DNA from: Oceanobacillus timonensis
GTDB lineage: Bacteria > Bacillota > Bacilli > Bacillales > Amphibacillaceae
Direction: 5' to 3'
Length of the DNA: 64,000 bases
NCBI RefSeq assembly: GCF_900166635.1
Contig: NZ_LT800497.1
Span: 3,954,344 to 4,018,343 of the forward strand
Shown: positions 17,830 to 27,118 of the stretch, in pieces
How positions within the stretch are numbered: the first letter of the stretch is position 1
Layout: each line of letters opens with the position of its first letter
Notes under the pieces: model-generated
The model's database searches: none
What the model saw: only the letters and a program-made list of their open reading frames with translations
What the model was told of the DNA's origin: nothing
Program-made: the position numbers and the translations under genes

Positions 17830-19026
17830 TTATTCGTATGCTAATGTTTGTTGCGCACCGGAATCTTTTTTGCCATGTAAAATGGTATATAATCCGGTTG
17901 TTACAAGTACAACAATACCTAATACAATGTAGAGGGTGCTGTATCCTGTAATTGGTGCAATAAATCCGAGTAAATATGGTCCAAATCCTAATCCGCCGTC
18001 CAGGAAGATAAAGAAAGTAGATGTTGCCAATCCCATACGGTGCGTTGGCGTCATCTTTATTGCAATCGCCTGTGTACAGGATTGCATATTACCAAATCCA
18101 AGTCCGATCAGAACACCTGCTAATAACAAGGTGAAGCCGCTATGGGCAAAACCTAAAAGAATCATACCAATCGTAAATAGGACAAATGCTGGATACATCA
18201 CGATATTGGCACCTTTTAAATCAATCAAGCGACCTGTAAATGGACGCGACAACAATACAGCAATTGAATATACGAGGAAGAATACACTGGCGACACTGAC
18301 CAGATCTAATTCGATTGCATATGAATTAAGGAAAGACAGTACACTGGAATAACATAAAGCCAGAATAAGCGTAATAATCGCAATCGGTACAGCTTTTGGT
18401 TCAACATAATGCGAAATCTGGAACCCTTTCTCCTCTTTTTCCGATTCTGTTTCATGAACAACCGGAATCTTCACGAAAAAGGCAGTTAAAAAGCTGATTA
18501 CAGCGATGGCTAAACAAAGAGTAAAGATACCTTGCATACTGGTATGCTGACTCATATACAGACCGACGAATGGCCCTAATGCAGTAGACAAGGTTGCACT
18601 CATACTGTAGTAACCAATTCCTTCCCCTTTGCGTTCAGCGGGAATAATTTGTGCTACAATCGTACCGGTTGCTGTACTTCCAAACCCAAGTCCAATACCA
18701 TGGATAAATCGGTTAATCAATAAAAAGCCGATTCCAAAATTAAAGAAATATAATGAGGTAGCTAAAATAAATATAATAACTCCGATAAATAAGGTGGTTT
18801 TCTGACCCAATTTATTAATATAACGGCCAATAAACAAACGCCCAATAAGCGCTCCAACAATAAATATGCCAACGACTAATCCGGATTGACTTGCAGACGC
18901 ATTAAATTCCTCTGCTGCATATACACCCATGACAACAACAAGCAGATAGAAAACTAATGTCAATAAAAAATTAATAGCGGACACAATAATAAAATCTTTG
19001 GTCCATAATTTTGATTCATTACTCAC
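17830..19026 (-). CDS. MFS transporter, drug-efflux type
   Basis: The protein has twelve predicted hydrophobic segments and an MFS loop 2-3 motif (GRLFIGRYINKLGQK). I choose GTG 19026 as start (398 residues), because it overlaps the stop of the MarR gene by eight bases and has AAGAAGGG upstream, indicating translational coupling. Cotranscription with a MarR regulator suggests an inducible efflux pump for a toxic compound. The cargo is unknown. Confidence 0.85.
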   Translation of the reverse strand: MSNESKLWTKDFIIVSAINFLLTLVFYLLVVVMGVYAAEEFNASASQSGLVVGIFIVGALIGRLFIGRYINKLGQKTTLFIGVIIFILATSLYFFNFGIGFLLINRFIHGIGLGFGSTATGTIVAQIIPAERKGEGIGYYSMSATLSTALGPFVGLYMSQHTSMQGIFTLCLAIAVISFLTAFFVKIPVVHETESEKEEKGFQISHYVEPKAVPIAIITLILALCYSSVLSFLNSYAIELDLVSVASVFFLVYSIAVLLSRPFTGRLIDLKGANIVMYPAFVLFTIGMILLGFAHSGFTLLLAGVLIGLGFGNMQSCTQAIAIKMTPTHRMGLATSTFFIFLDGGLGFGPYLLGFIAPITGYSTLYIVLGIVVLVTTGLYTILHGKKDSGAQQTLAYE

Positions 19027-19450
19027 TACGAAACCCTTCTTTACGTTCAATATTATGTTCAATTTTCCTTAAAAATTGAAAAGCAACTTGCTTATCTTCT
19101 TCTGTTAACCCTTGGGTAAACCTATGTTCCAATGCAGTAATTTCTTTTCTGCACACTTGGTACACACGCTCTCCTTCCGAGGTCAGTTCAATTACTTTCT
19201 CCCGTCGATTCGTGCTTGGCACTTCTCTAATTAATCCTGTCTCCTGCAGACGATGTACACGTCTTGTAATACCCGGCTTCTCGACCTGATAATAATTAGA
19301 TATATCAACAAGTGTTGATTTCCCGCTATCTTTCAGATAAATAATCACTTGCCATAAGGAATAAGAAAGCTGATATTCTTCTAAGAGATCATTTAGGTGC
19401 TTCGTTAACAGGCGATGTACACGTATATAATGCCGAAATAATCCTTCCAT
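19019..19450 (-). CDS. MarR-family transcriptional regulator
   Basis: This 143-residue winged-helix protein shows the MarR layout: an N-terminal helix, the recognition region LVDISNYYQVEKPGITRRVHRL and the wing with TNRREKVIELTSEGE. It is the first gene of a two-gene operon with an MFS exporter, so it probably represses the pump and itself until a ligand binds. Two near-identical palindromes upstream (19471-19499) are the likely operators. Confidence 0.9.
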   Translation of the reverse strand: MEGLFRHYIRVHRLLTKHLNDLLEEYQLSYSLWQVIIYLKDSGKSTLVDISNYYQVEKPGITRRVHRLQETGLIREVPSTNRREKVIELTSEGERVYQVCRKEITALEHRFTQGLTEEDKQVAFQFLRKIEHNIERKEGFRSE

Positions 19451-19470
19451 TTACTGTCCTCCATATTTGA

Positions 19471-19499
19471 TTAACCTGGGTAATTATTAACCTAGGTAA
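19471..19499. promoter_or_regulatory. Tandem MarR-type operators
   Basis: TTAACCTGGGTAA (19471-19483) and TTAACCTAGGTAA (19487-19499) are two 13-base palindromic copies placed 16 bases apart, directly upstream of the marR-like gene. Palindrome, copy number and position fit autoregulation; binding is inferred. Confidence 0.65.
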
Positions 19500-19607
19500 C
19501 TATACAGCTTATTGCTGCTCTTGTCAAGAGGATCAGGGAAAAGATTCGATAAACCCTCTAACATCAATGGTGAGCATACACTTTCTCACGAAAATATGGG
19601 GAGAAGA

Positions 19608-20549
19608 TTACCTTCTCCCCAATATATTGCTAATTCCGCGAATATCCGCAGGGCCTGTCCGGCAGCAGCCGCCAATAATGGCTGCTCCCGACTTTGCCCA
19701 GTCTGCTGCAGCCTTCGTTACTTGTACATGGTTTTTTCCATGCCATGTTTTTGTTTTTGGGTCATAGTCTTCACCAGAATTTGGATAAATAATAACCGGT
19801 TTTTTTGTATTTCCTTTCAATATTTTTACGGCATCACTGACAAATTCCGTTGTCACACAGTTAACACCTATCGCAACAACCTGATCATAACCATTTAAAA
19901 CTTCCGCACATTCTTTTAGAGAGGTTCCTTCACTAATATGTGCGGCATCCTTTAACGTAAATGTAATCCATGCAGGCACTTCCGGATATGCTTGGAGCAG
20001 TTCACAGATGATTTCAGCTTCCTGGAGAGACGGAATCGTTTCAACAGCTAATAAATCCGCCCCTGCTTCTACTAATGCGTCAATACGCGGCTTATGAAAA
20101 TCATATAAAACCTGATCACGGACACCATAATTCCCAACATACTCCGACCCATCCGCAAGGTAAGCACCATACGGCCCAACAGAACCAGCGATAAATGGAT
20201 ACGGACGGTCAGTTGTCATCTTTTCCTGCCAGAAGTCTGTCCGTGCTTGTTGTGCTAATTCCACTGTTTTCCGTATTAATGCTTTGGATTCCTCTTCACT
20301 GAGTCCACGTTTTTTAAATCCTTCTATGCTTGCCTGGTAGCTTGCAGTAATAGCAATATCTGCCCCTGCTTCAAAATAAGTATGATGCACTTTCCGGATT
20401 TTTTCCGGTTCATCCAATAACACACGGGCTGACCACAAAGGGTCATCCAGATTACAACCCAGTTTTTCCAACTCGGTCGCTAGGGCTCCATCTAAAATTA
20501 ACGTATCAAATTGTTGCAACAAGGGTTCTACCGGATTTACGTTTGTCAT
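19608..20549 (-). CDS. mmuM: Homocysteine S-methyltransferase
   Basis: The 313-residue protein belongs to the Zn-dependent homocysteine methyltransferases that use S-methylmethionine (MmuM/YbgG). Zinc ligands are visible as Cys231 (GVNCVTTEF) and Cys295-Cys296 (IIGGCCRTGP). It converts homocysteine to methionine. No permease lies next to it. It is a single-gene unit, and no S-box-like leader was recognised upstream. Confidence 0.92.
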   Translation of the reverse strand: MTNVNPVEPLLQQFDTLILDGALATELEKLGCNLDDPLWSARVLLDEPEKIRKVHHTYFEAGADIAITASYQASIEGFKKRGLSEEESKALIRKTVELAQQARTDFWQEKMTTDRPYPFIAGSVGPYGAYLADGSEYVGNYGVRDQVLYDFHKPRIDALVEAGADLLAVETIPSLQEAEIICELLQAYPEVPAWITFTLKDAAHISEGTSLKECAEVLNGYDQVVAIGVNCVTTEFVSDAVKILKGNTKKPVIIYPNSGEDYDPKTKTWHGKNHVQVTKAAADWAKSGAAIIGGCCRTGPADIRGISNILGRR

Positions 20550-20712
20550 TTTCTCTACCTCCGTTTTCTTTTATCTTACAGCTTATCGCATTCTCTTGTT
20601 TCTGCAAATCTTTTCTGTTTACAAACCAATTTTTTGTTATCCCGAGGTGTATGAAGTGTAAAATATGCCAACCAGGGGTATGTTATATATAAAAGATTGT
20701 GAGGGATTATAT

Positions 20713-21408
20713 ATGAAACTTGTATTGATTAGACATGGACAAAGCGAATGGAATCTGTCCAACCTCTTCACCGGATGGACAGATGTCGATTTAACAGAAC
20801 ATGGTGCTGCAGATGCAAGACATGCAGGACAAGCATTGCAACAGCATGGCTTCCAGTTTGATGTTGCTTATACATCTTATTTAAAAAGAGCAATTAAAAC
20901 GCTGAATTATGTATTAGAGGAAACCGATAACTTATGGATTCCTGTTCACAAATCCTGGAAGTTAAACGAACGCCATTATGGTGCTTTACAAGGATTGAAT
21001 AAACAGGAGACATCAGAAAAATATGGAGATGAACAAGTGCATATCTGGCGCCGCAGCTTCGATACAGCTCCTCCATTTCTAGAGAAAGAAGATGAACGTT
21101 ATCCCGGTCACGAAGAAAAATATCAAGGATTGAGCGAGGATGACATTCCTCTCGGTGAAAGTCTGAAAACAACAATTGACCGCGTTATCCCTTATTGGGA
21201 AGAAGAAATCAAGCCAGCCGTTCAAGAAGGTAAACAAGTGATCATCGCTGCACATGGAAACAGCTTAAGAGGCTTAATGAAGTACCTCGAAAATATCAGC
21301 GACGAGGATATTGTCAATGTATCCATTCCAACCGGCGTGCCGCTCGTTTATGAGTTAGATGAACAATTGGTTCCTACTTCAAAATATTTCTTGGATCAGG
21401 AGGAGTAA
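20713..21408 (+). CDS. gpmA: 2,3-bisphosphoglycerate-dependent phosphoglycerate mutase
   Basis: GpmA interconverts 3- and 2-phosphoglycerate in glycolysis. The 231-residue protein starts at ATG 20713 after a GTGAGGG ribosome site. RHGQSEWN at the N-terminus carries the phosphohistidine (His8), and [12 protein letters not shown] holds the second active-site histidine. An upstream in-frame extension lacks homology to the family and is rejected. Whether the cell also has the cofactor-independent enzyme cannot be seen here. Confidence 0.95.
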   Translation: MKLVLIRHGQSEWNLSNLFTGWTDVDLTEHGAADARHAGQALQQHGFQFDVAYTSYLKRAIKTLNYVLEETDNLWIPVHKSWKLNERHYGALQGLNKQETSEKYGDEQVHIWRRSFDTAPPFLEKEDERYPGHEEKYQGLSEDDIPLGESLKTTIDRVIPYWEEEIKPAVQEGKQVIIAAHGNSLRGLMKYLENISDEDIVNVSIPTGVPLVYELDEQLVPTSKYFLDQEE

Positions 21409-21475
21409 ATAAACGGCTATACTTATACTTTATTCCTTACATTTTTAGCTTTGCTGCAAGTATTAAAGACAAAAA

Positions 21476-21517
21476 CGATTCAGTAAGGAGAGTTGTTCCT
21501 TGCTGAATCGCTTTTTT
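21476..21517 (+). terminator. Intrinsic terminator downstream of gpmA
   Basis: A 14-pair stem (21476-21489 with 21497-21510, one G-U) is followed by CTTTTTTG. Confidence 0.85.
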
Positions 21518-21707
21518 GTTTACTTGCTTCATGATTTCTTCATGCATACTTAGCCGGTATCTTCCTGTTGTGCTTCGATTAGAAAAGCTGATATAGATAT
21601 AATCCTCATACCCCCACATTAATATCAATAGACACTTAGTAATCTGCTTTAAAATACGTATTTACAATCTCATCTCTTCACGTCAAAGAAGAGGACGCTT
21701 TACGTAT

Positions 21708-21742
21708 AAAAGCCCACAGATGCAATACACCTGTGAGCCTTT
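21708..21742 (-). terminator. Intrinsic terminator of the butanediol dehydrogenase gene
   Basis: On the minus strand GCTCACAG pairs with CTGTGGGC (one G-U), followed by TTTT. Confidence 0.7.
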
Positions 21743-21758
21743 CAACTATAAATTCTTT

Positions 21759-22811
21759 TTATTTTGCGCTAACCAAGATTTTTGACTGGCTCTTATCGTT
21801 AAGCAATAATTCAAAGCCTTCTTCTACGACATTATCCAATTTAATTTTATTCGTTACTACTTTTTCAGCTGGAACTTGTCCGCTTGCAATTAAATTGATC
21901 ACGCGATCGTAGATATTTGAATAAGCGAGAGAGAACTTAATGTTTGCTTCTTTAATGGTAGAGGCAAACGCATTTATCTCTGGATTTTGTCCAAAAATGG
22001 CCAGTACACAAACAGTACCTGTACGTTTAATTGCTTCCAAGCATGTATCAAATGTCGGCTGAACACCCGCGCATTCCAACGCCACGTCAACGCCGTCTCC
22101 ATTTGTATCTTCCATGATCTTACTAATCACATCTTCTTCGGCAGGATTTAAGGTTGTTACAAAACCAAAAGATTCCGCTAATGCTAAGCGTTCTTTGGAA
22201 ACATCACTGATAAAAACCTTACTTGCGCCGGCTGCCCGTGCAGATAACACCGTTAATAGCCCGATTGGACCTGCTCCAGTTACGAGTACCGCATCGCCTG
22301 CTTTCACACCTGCTAAGTCGACACCATGATATGTTACTGCCGTTGGCTCAACAAGTGCTGCTTGTTCTAATGTCATATTGTCCGGAATAAGGTGACAGTA
22401 TTGTTCATCCATAACACAGTATTCTGCAAAACCGCCATCATCGGCAAGGCCAATAAAGGCAGCATTACTATTTCTGCATAAATGATAATTTCCTTCTCGG
22501 CATTCTTTACATTCTCCACAGCGGAGGTTCGGCTCAATACAAACACGATCACCTGGTTTAAACGATGTTACATCGCTACCTGTCTCTGTTACCGTCCCAC
22601 TAAATTCATGTCCCAATGTTAACGGAACTTGTCTATTAGATATTGGATGCGCTTCTGTTGGGATGCCAACAAAATGAGAATAAGCGTGCAAATCTGACCC
22701 ACAGATGCCTGTCCAAGCCACTTCTACCTTTACATCTTTGGCTCCAACTTCTTTTACATCAACATCCACCACACGGACATCTTTTTCCGCATAAATTCTA
22801 GCTGCTTTCAT
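21759..22811 (-). CDS. bdhA: 2,3-butanediol dehydrogenase (zinc MDR family)
   Basis: This 350-residue zinc alcohol dehydrogenase starts at ATG 22811 behind AGAGGGATCTTT. Catalytic zinc ligands are Cys37 (TGICGSDLH) and His68-Glu69 (GHEF); structural zinc cysteines are 98, 101, 104 and 112; the NAD loop is VTGAGPIGLL. The ICGSDLHAY...PLTLGHEFSG spacing is that of BdhA-type butanediol/acetoin dehydrogenases, which reduce acetoin as an overflow route. Sorbitol-type enzymes are the alternative. Confidence 0.85.
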   Translation of the reverse strand: MKAARIYAEKDVRVVDVDVKEVGAKDVKVEVAWTGICGSDLHAYSHFVGIPTEAHPISNRQVPLTLGHEFSGTVTETGSDVTSFKPGDRVCIEPNLRCGECKECREGNYHLCRNSNAAFIGLADDGGFAEYCVMDEQYCHLIPDNMTLEQAALVEPTAVTYHGVDLAGVKAGDAVLVTGAGPIGLLTVLSARAAGASKVFISDVSKERLALAESFGFVTTLNPAEEDVISKIMEDTNGDGVDVALECAGVQPTFDTCLEAIKRTGTVCVLAIFGQNPEINAFASTIKEANIKFSLAYSNIYDRVINLIASGQVPAEKVVTNKIKLDNVVEEGFELLLNDKSQSKILVSAK

Positions 22812-23069
22812 AAAGATCCCTCTTTCATTCTTTAATTGATTGACTGAAGGCAGAGTTTGCTTTCTTGCATAGAAGTATTCTTTTTCGTTCACGATGACTT
22901 GAAACTCCCTGTCAACAAGCCCTGTCTATAAGACTATTATATCACTAAATAAGCATTAACTGCTCATAAACGCTTACTTTTCATAAAAATGTCAACTTAT
23001 GATGGGAATAGTATGCTAAGCCCATAAGTAAACGTCCTCACATGTTCAAAATCCGTACTATAAGAGGAG

Positions 23070-23340
23070 GTTCAAAAAGTCCAATAAAAATGACACGGCG
23101 AATTTCTGCGTTGACGATTCATTTCCATGGGACTGCGGTTACCTCGCCCCACCAAAACCGTTACTCATGTATTCTAAAGCATACGCTCCGTTTGGAAATG
23201 AATCGTCGCCTTGAACCTCCGACACACACGACGTGCTAGTGTCAGCGTTGCAACAACGCACTTCGGTGGGGTGAGTAATCGCAACCCCAAGGACGTTGCG
23301 AACTTAGCCGACTTGGTCCTATTTATCGGACTTTTCGAAC
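23070..23340. repeat. MITE-like repeat, copy 2
   Basis: The copy begins GTTCAAAAAGT (23070-23080) and ends ACTTTTCGAAC (23330-23340). It lies inverted relative to copy 1 and shares several blocks with it. An inner pair ATTCATTTCC / GGAAATGAAT adds a stable stem. It ends six bases before the stop of the tetR-like gene. The rest of 22812-23069 holds the bdhA promoter region and no gene. Confidence 0.75.
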
Positions 23341-23345
23341 ACGCA

Positions 23346-23891
23346 CTATAAATTCCTTTTCAACATCTCCCCTACCTGCTCAGCCACTTGCTGTGTATCT
23401 CCGTTCACCTCTTCCAAAACATAGGATTCCAATACACCCATCACTGCAGTGCCTAAAAATTTCACAGTAATCTGTCGGTCTAATAGTTGATTCAGAGATG
23501 ATTCTGACAATTTCTTATCTATTTCGTCCATCATAAAATGAAGCAAACTATGACGAAAAGAAACTGTATTGGCACTTTGAAATAACGAAGCAAAAAATGC
23601 CTTATGCTTCTCAAAATATTCAAACCAGATAATCGTTCCTTCTATCAACCCTTTATCCTTTTTTTGCTCACATATTTCTCTTAATTGTTTTAAATGCTCA
23701 TCTACAACCTTATCCAGCAGATCGTATTTATCAATATAGTGTAAATAGAATGTTTTCCTGCTTAAATCTGCCTGTTCCGTAATATCTTTTACAGTAATAT
23801 TTTCAAAACCTTTCTCAAAAAGCGTGTCAAGGAAAGCTTTGCGAATGGCTTTTTGTGATTTCATAATTCTTCTGTCTATTTTTTCCGGCAT
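23346..23891 (-). CDS. TetR/AcrR-family transcriptional regulator
   Basis: The 181-residue repressor starts at ATG 23891 after AAAGGGGGAGAAAG. Its N-terminal HTH reads GFENITVKDITEQADLSRKTFYLHY, the TetR signature. The C-terminal ligand domain is not diagnostic. It is divergent from the alpha/beta hydrolase gene at 24052 and a 24-base palindrome sits between them, so it probably controls that gene. A repeat element lies at its 3' end. Confidence 0.9.
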   Translation of the reverse strand: MPEKIDRRIMKSQKAIRKAFLDTLFEKGFENITVKDITEQADLSRKTFYLHYIDKYDLLDKVVDEHLKQLREICEQKKDKGLIEGTIIWFEYFEKHKAFFASLFQSANTVSFRHSLLHFMMDEIDKKLSESSLNQLLDRQITVKFLGTAVMGVLESYVLEEVNGDTQQVAEQVGEMLKRNL

Positions 23892-23923
23892 CTTTCTCCC
23901 CCTTTTATTACACACATTTATAT

Positions 23924-23955
23924 AGATGGGTATTAATATACACATCTGCCCAGAT
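23924..23955. promoter_or_regulatory. Putative TetR operator in a divergent promoter
   Basis: A 24-base near-palindrome (23924-23947; arms AGATGGGTA and TACACATCT) is followed by the overlapping palindrome ATCTGCCCAGAT (23944-23955). The site lies between the tetR-like gene and the hydrolase. Confidence 0.6.
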
Positions 23956-24051
23956 GGTTATTGCATCTAGCTCATATACCCTTTATATTAATTTACACAA
24001 GGCAATTAAGCAACATGTGTGTATTTTATTTTTGAAAGGAGACTTTATACG

Positions 24052-24963
24052 ATGCGTTTTAATAAAAAAGAAATCACGTTTTCATCAAATGGTATCCATG
24101 TAGCCGGTTTTTTAAACACACCTGAAAACACAAGCAAAACAACTCCTGCTCTTGTTTGTGTACACCCAGGCAGCAGCTGTAAAGACCAAACTGCCGGCAT
24201 TTATGCAGAAAAATTTGCGCAGCTTGGTTATATCACGATTGTCTTTGATGCTTCTTATCAAGGAGAGAGCGGTGGAGAACCCCGTTATACAGAGGATCCG
24301 TCTGCCCGTGTAGAGGATGTTCGTTCCGCTGTAGATTATTTAACAACGTTAGATATTGTTGATAATGAACGTATCGGTGTACTTGGTGTTTGTGCAGGCG
24401 GCGGTTATGCTGCTAATGCTGCAATGACGGAAAAGCGTTTGAAAGCAGTCGGTGTAGTTGCAAGCGCCAATATCGGCAGGTTGTATCGGGAACAAAATCC
24501 AATTCAAACATTGGAACAAATTGGTGAACAGCGTACTGCTGAAGCAAATGGTGCAGATTCACTCATTACCCAGTGGATTCCGAATAGCCAGGAAGAAAGA
24601 GAACAAGCCGGCATTAAGGATATCGACATTAAAGAAGCAATTGATTACTACAAAACTTCCAGAGGTCAGAGTTCCAACTCTCCTAACAAATTAAAGTTTA
24701 CAAGTATAGAAAAAGTTCTTGCTTTCGATGCTTTTCACTTGGCAGATCAACTGCTTACACAACCATTACAAATTGTTATAGGAAGTGTGAAAGGCAGCTT
24801 CGGCTCTTACTATGATGGTCACGAACTTTATGAAAAAGCAGCGTCTGCCAACAAGGACATTCTCGTTCTTGATGGCGTAACACATTATGATTTATATGAT
24901 CAGCCAGAACCTGTAGAAAAAGCGGTGAATAGGCTGGAAGATTTCTATCAACGCTATCTTTAA
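24052..24963 (+). CDS. Alpha/beta hydrolase with cysteine nucleophile (YcjY / dienelactone hydrolase-like)
   Basis: The 303-residue protein starts at ATG 24052 after GAAAGGAGAC. The nucleophile elbow reads GVCAGGG with Cys114 instead of serine, as in the dienelactone hydrolase and YcjY-like groups. HPGSSCKDQ near 38-46 forms the oxyanion region and THYDLYD near the C-terminus supplies the histidine. The substrate is unknown. The divergent TetR repressor suggests induction by a xenobiotic or an ester. Confidence 0.8.
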   Translation: MRFNKKEITFSSNGIHVAGFLNTPENTSKTTPALVCVHPGSSCKDQTAGIYAEKFAQLGYITIVFDASYQGESGGEPRYTEDPSARVEDVRSAVDYLTTLDIVDNERIGVLGVCAGGGYAANAAMTEKRLKAVGVVASANIGRLYREQNPIQTLEQIGEQRTAEANGADSLITQWIPNSQEEREQAGIKDIDIKEAIDYYKTSRGQSSNSPNKLKFTSIEKVLAFDAFHLADQLLTQPLQIVIGSVKGSFGSYYDGHELYEKAASANKDILVLDGVTHYDLYDQPEPVEKAVNRLEDFYQRYL

Positions 24964-25062
24964 GAGGACACACACTTTAAGCATATTAAAACTCGTATCT
25001 TCTAATCATAGATACGAGTTTTTTATTTCTATATAAAGTGAAATAAATATTTTATCGTCGTT

Positions 25063-25371
25063 TTAAGTGCCTGCATGCAAACCCATTGCCTGCTGCAAAA
25101 CTTTATCGCCCTGCATCATGCCATATGCCATCTGATCAATGACAGCAACCTTCACACCCTGCGGTTCCAGGTTCCCTTTGATTTTCCCTTCTAAATAACG
25201 GACTTGCGGACCAATCAGCACCACCTGCAACCCTTCCAGTTGATTTTTCAGCTGCGATTCAGCTACCGCTTCAATATCAGCTTCAATATGTTGTGCTTCA
25301 GCCGCTTCTTTCATTTTTTTCACAAGCATGGACGTAGACATTCCTGCAGAACAAACTAAGCGTATCTTCAT
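25063..25371 (-). CDS. chbB: PTS system IIB component, chitobiose/cellobiose family
   Basis: This 102-residue cytoplasmic IIB protein starts RLVCSAGMSTSMLV, giving the phosphorylated Cys7. It accepts phosphate from IIA and passes it to the sugar during transport by IIC. It is last in the minus-strand unit chbF-chbC-chbA-chbB, one base after chbA, with GGAGGGGAAGTAAT before its ATG. The lactose/cellobiose PTS family is certain; chitobiose is preferred because of the neighbouring chbG. Confidence 0.9.
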   Translation of the reverse strand: MKIRLVCSAGMSTSMLVKKMKEAAEAQHIEADIEAVAESQLKNQLEGLQVVLIGPQVRYLEGKIKGNLEPQGVKVAVIDQMAYGMMQGDKVLQQAMGLHAGT

Positions 25372-25372
25372 A

Positions 25373-25708
25373 TTACTTCCCCTCCAAATATTTGATTTTT
25401 TGATGCATATCTATCATTTCAACAGCCAAATCTTTTACTGTTAGTGCATTCATTAAATGGTCCTGCGCATGAATCAGGATAATGAAAAGCTCTGTTGTTT
25501 CGCCATTCGCCTCATCATGCAATAAATTTGTCTGCATCTGATGGGCCTCTGCGAATGCCTCATCTGCTGCTTCCATCTTTCCAGCAGCTTCCTCAAACTT
25601 TCCCTTCTTAGCCAGCAGCAAAGCTTCCATGGCATCTGACCTCGCATTTCCAGCATGTAAAATCATTTGAAAGGAAAGCAGCTGCACCTCTTCTTTTGTC
25701 ATTGTCAT
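25373..25708 (-). CDS. chbA: PTS system IIA component, chitobiose/cellobiose family
   Basis: The 111-residue protein is the helical-bundle IIA subunit of the lactose/cellobiose PTS. The phosphoacceptor is His80 in HAQDHLM, with Asp83 as the trimer metal ligand by analogy with IIA-Lac. It takes phosphate from HPr and hands it to Cys7 of the IIB protein. It lies three bases after the IIC stop and one base before IIB, consistent with coupled translation. Confidence 0.9.
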   Translation of the reverse strand: MTMTKEEVQLLSFQMILHAGNARSDAMEALLLAKKGKFEEAAGKMEAADEAFAEAHQMQTNLLHDEANGETTELFIILIHAQDHLMNALTVKDLAVEMIDMHQKIKYLEGK

Positions 25709-25711
25709 TTT

Positions 25712-27001
25712 TTACTGTCCTCCCATCTTCTCTTTCATCGCACGAACTCCCGCCATAATAAATGGTATATAAATTGTCACCGCCACAGCCAAATTAATCA
25801 ACTGCAGTATTATTCCTCTGACGCTGCCGCCCGTTACTAAATAACCACTTAAAATTGGCGGTGTCGTCCACGGCAGAATAGCTACTGTTTTCGGTACCAG
25901 TCCGGTAGATAAAGCAATATAAGAAATCACCGTTAATGTGACCGGAACAAGAATAAACGGAATCAAGAAAATCGGATTTAACACAATCGGCAAACCAAAA
26001 ATCACCGGTTCATTGATATTAAACAATCCTGCTGGAGCAGATACCTTGGCAACCTCTCGATATGGATGGTTCTTCTCTCTTCTTATTACAATAAAGATAG
26101 CTATTAAAAGCGCAATCGTTGTACCTGAACCTCCCATAAAAACAAATGAATCCAGAAATGGCTTGGTTACAACATTCGGTACATCAAAAGCAGACATCCC
26201 TTGTTGGAAAAGGTTTGCATTTTGCTCAATCAACGGCAGATACACCGGCTCAATCACAGATCCAATAATATTAGTCCCATGCAGACCGAAGAACCAAAGT
26301 AAATGATTTAAGAAAGAAACAACCATCGCCGCGGGCAGTGTATTTCCAAGACCTTGCAGCGGTTCTTGTATCGCATTGAAAATAACTTCGAATATACTGA
26401 TGCCGACAAATACTGTAATAAGCGCCTGGAATAAACCTACAAATGCAAGAATAATCATTGCCGGAATTAACGCAGCAAAAGAACGGGTGACCCCCTCAGG
26501 TACGCCCTCCGGCATCTTGATTGTAATATTTGCTTGCAGAAGCATACGAAATAGTTCTGTTACGATTAAACCTACAATAATAGCTACAAAAAGCCCTTGG
26601 GCTCCCAGCCAATTCATATTCAGCCCGAAATCTTCTGTTACAGGAACAAGGATAATATAAGAAGCGATTGATATTAGCCCGGCAGATAATCCGTCTATAT
26701 CATAAGACTTAGCTAAATTATACGCTATGGTAAAAGAAATGAGCAGACCAATTACCGCAAACGTAGCATTCCAAATACTCCCTCCGACTGTCTGCCAATT
26801 TCCTTCTCCAAAAATATTATTTAGTATAGCGACGACATCAAAGCTGCCAAACGCAGGAAAATTATTCATTAATATTGCTAACGATCCAATAATTATCAAA
26901 GGCATAATCGCTACAAATCCATCACGCACCGCAACCAAATGACGTTGTGATCCAATACGGCCAGCAATTTCAATGAACTTCTGCATAAATGTTTGATTCA
27001 T
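25712..27001 (-). CDS. chbC: PTS system IIC permease, chitobiose/cellobiose family
   Basis: The 429-residue integral membrane protein has about ten hydrophobic segments and the family segments LWFFGLHGTNIIG and FNINEPVIFGLPIVLNP, which line the sugar site of the cellobiose/diacetylchitobiose permeases. It moves a disaccharide across the membrane as it is phosphorylated by the IIB protein. Its gene follows chbF after a 117-base gap that contains a hairpin, so expression relative to chbF may be modulated. Confidence 0.93.
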   Translation of the reverse strand: MNQTFMQKFIEIAGRIGSQRHLVAVRDGFVAIMPLIIIGSLAILMNNFPAFGSFDVVAILNNIFGEGNWQTVGGSIWNATFAVIGLLISFTIAYNLAKSYDIDGLSAGLISIASYIILVPVTEDFGLNMNWLGAQGLFVAIIVGLIVTELFRMLLQANITIKMPEGVPEGVTRSFAALIPAMIILAFVGLFQALITVFVGISIFEVIFNAIQEPLQGLGNTLPAAMVVSFLNHLLWFFGLHGTNIIGSVIEPVYLPLIEQNANLFQQGMSAFDVPNVVTKPFLDSFVFMGGSGTTIALLIAIFIVIRREKNHPYREVAKVSAPAGLFNINEPVIFGLPIVLNPIFLIPFILVPVTLTVISYIALSTGLVPKTVAILPWTTPPILSGYLVTGGSVRGIILQLINLAVAVTIYIPFIMAGVRAMKEKMGGQ

Positions 27002-27039
27002 TTTTCTTCCCCCTACAGGTTAAATTGTGGTCGAGCGAA

Positions 27040-27080
27040 ACCCGATTTAGTGATAGTTACCCTCACTAAACCCTGCTTGA
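27040..27080 (-). other. Hairpin between chbF and chbC
   Basis: On the minus strand GGTTTAGTG can pair with CACTAAATC around a short loop. No T run follows, so I read it as an mRNA processing or stabilising structure and not a terminator. Confidence 0.4.
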
Positions 27081-27118
27081 GTGAATCAAGAAATAAAACA
27101 TCCGATTCTCCTCTTTCT

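Noticed and set aside
21437..21628. Minus-strand open frame of 63 codons between gpmA and bdhA
   Set aside because: It runs through the gpmA terminator stem, has no ribosome site and no recognisable protein features.
22960..22985. Possible cre site upstream of bdhA (AGTAAGCGTTTATG on the minus strand)
   Set aside because: Three positions disagree with the consensus, including the flanking CA.
23042..23239. Open frame in repeat copy 2
   Set aside because: The frame is not preserved in copy 1, so the element is non-coding.
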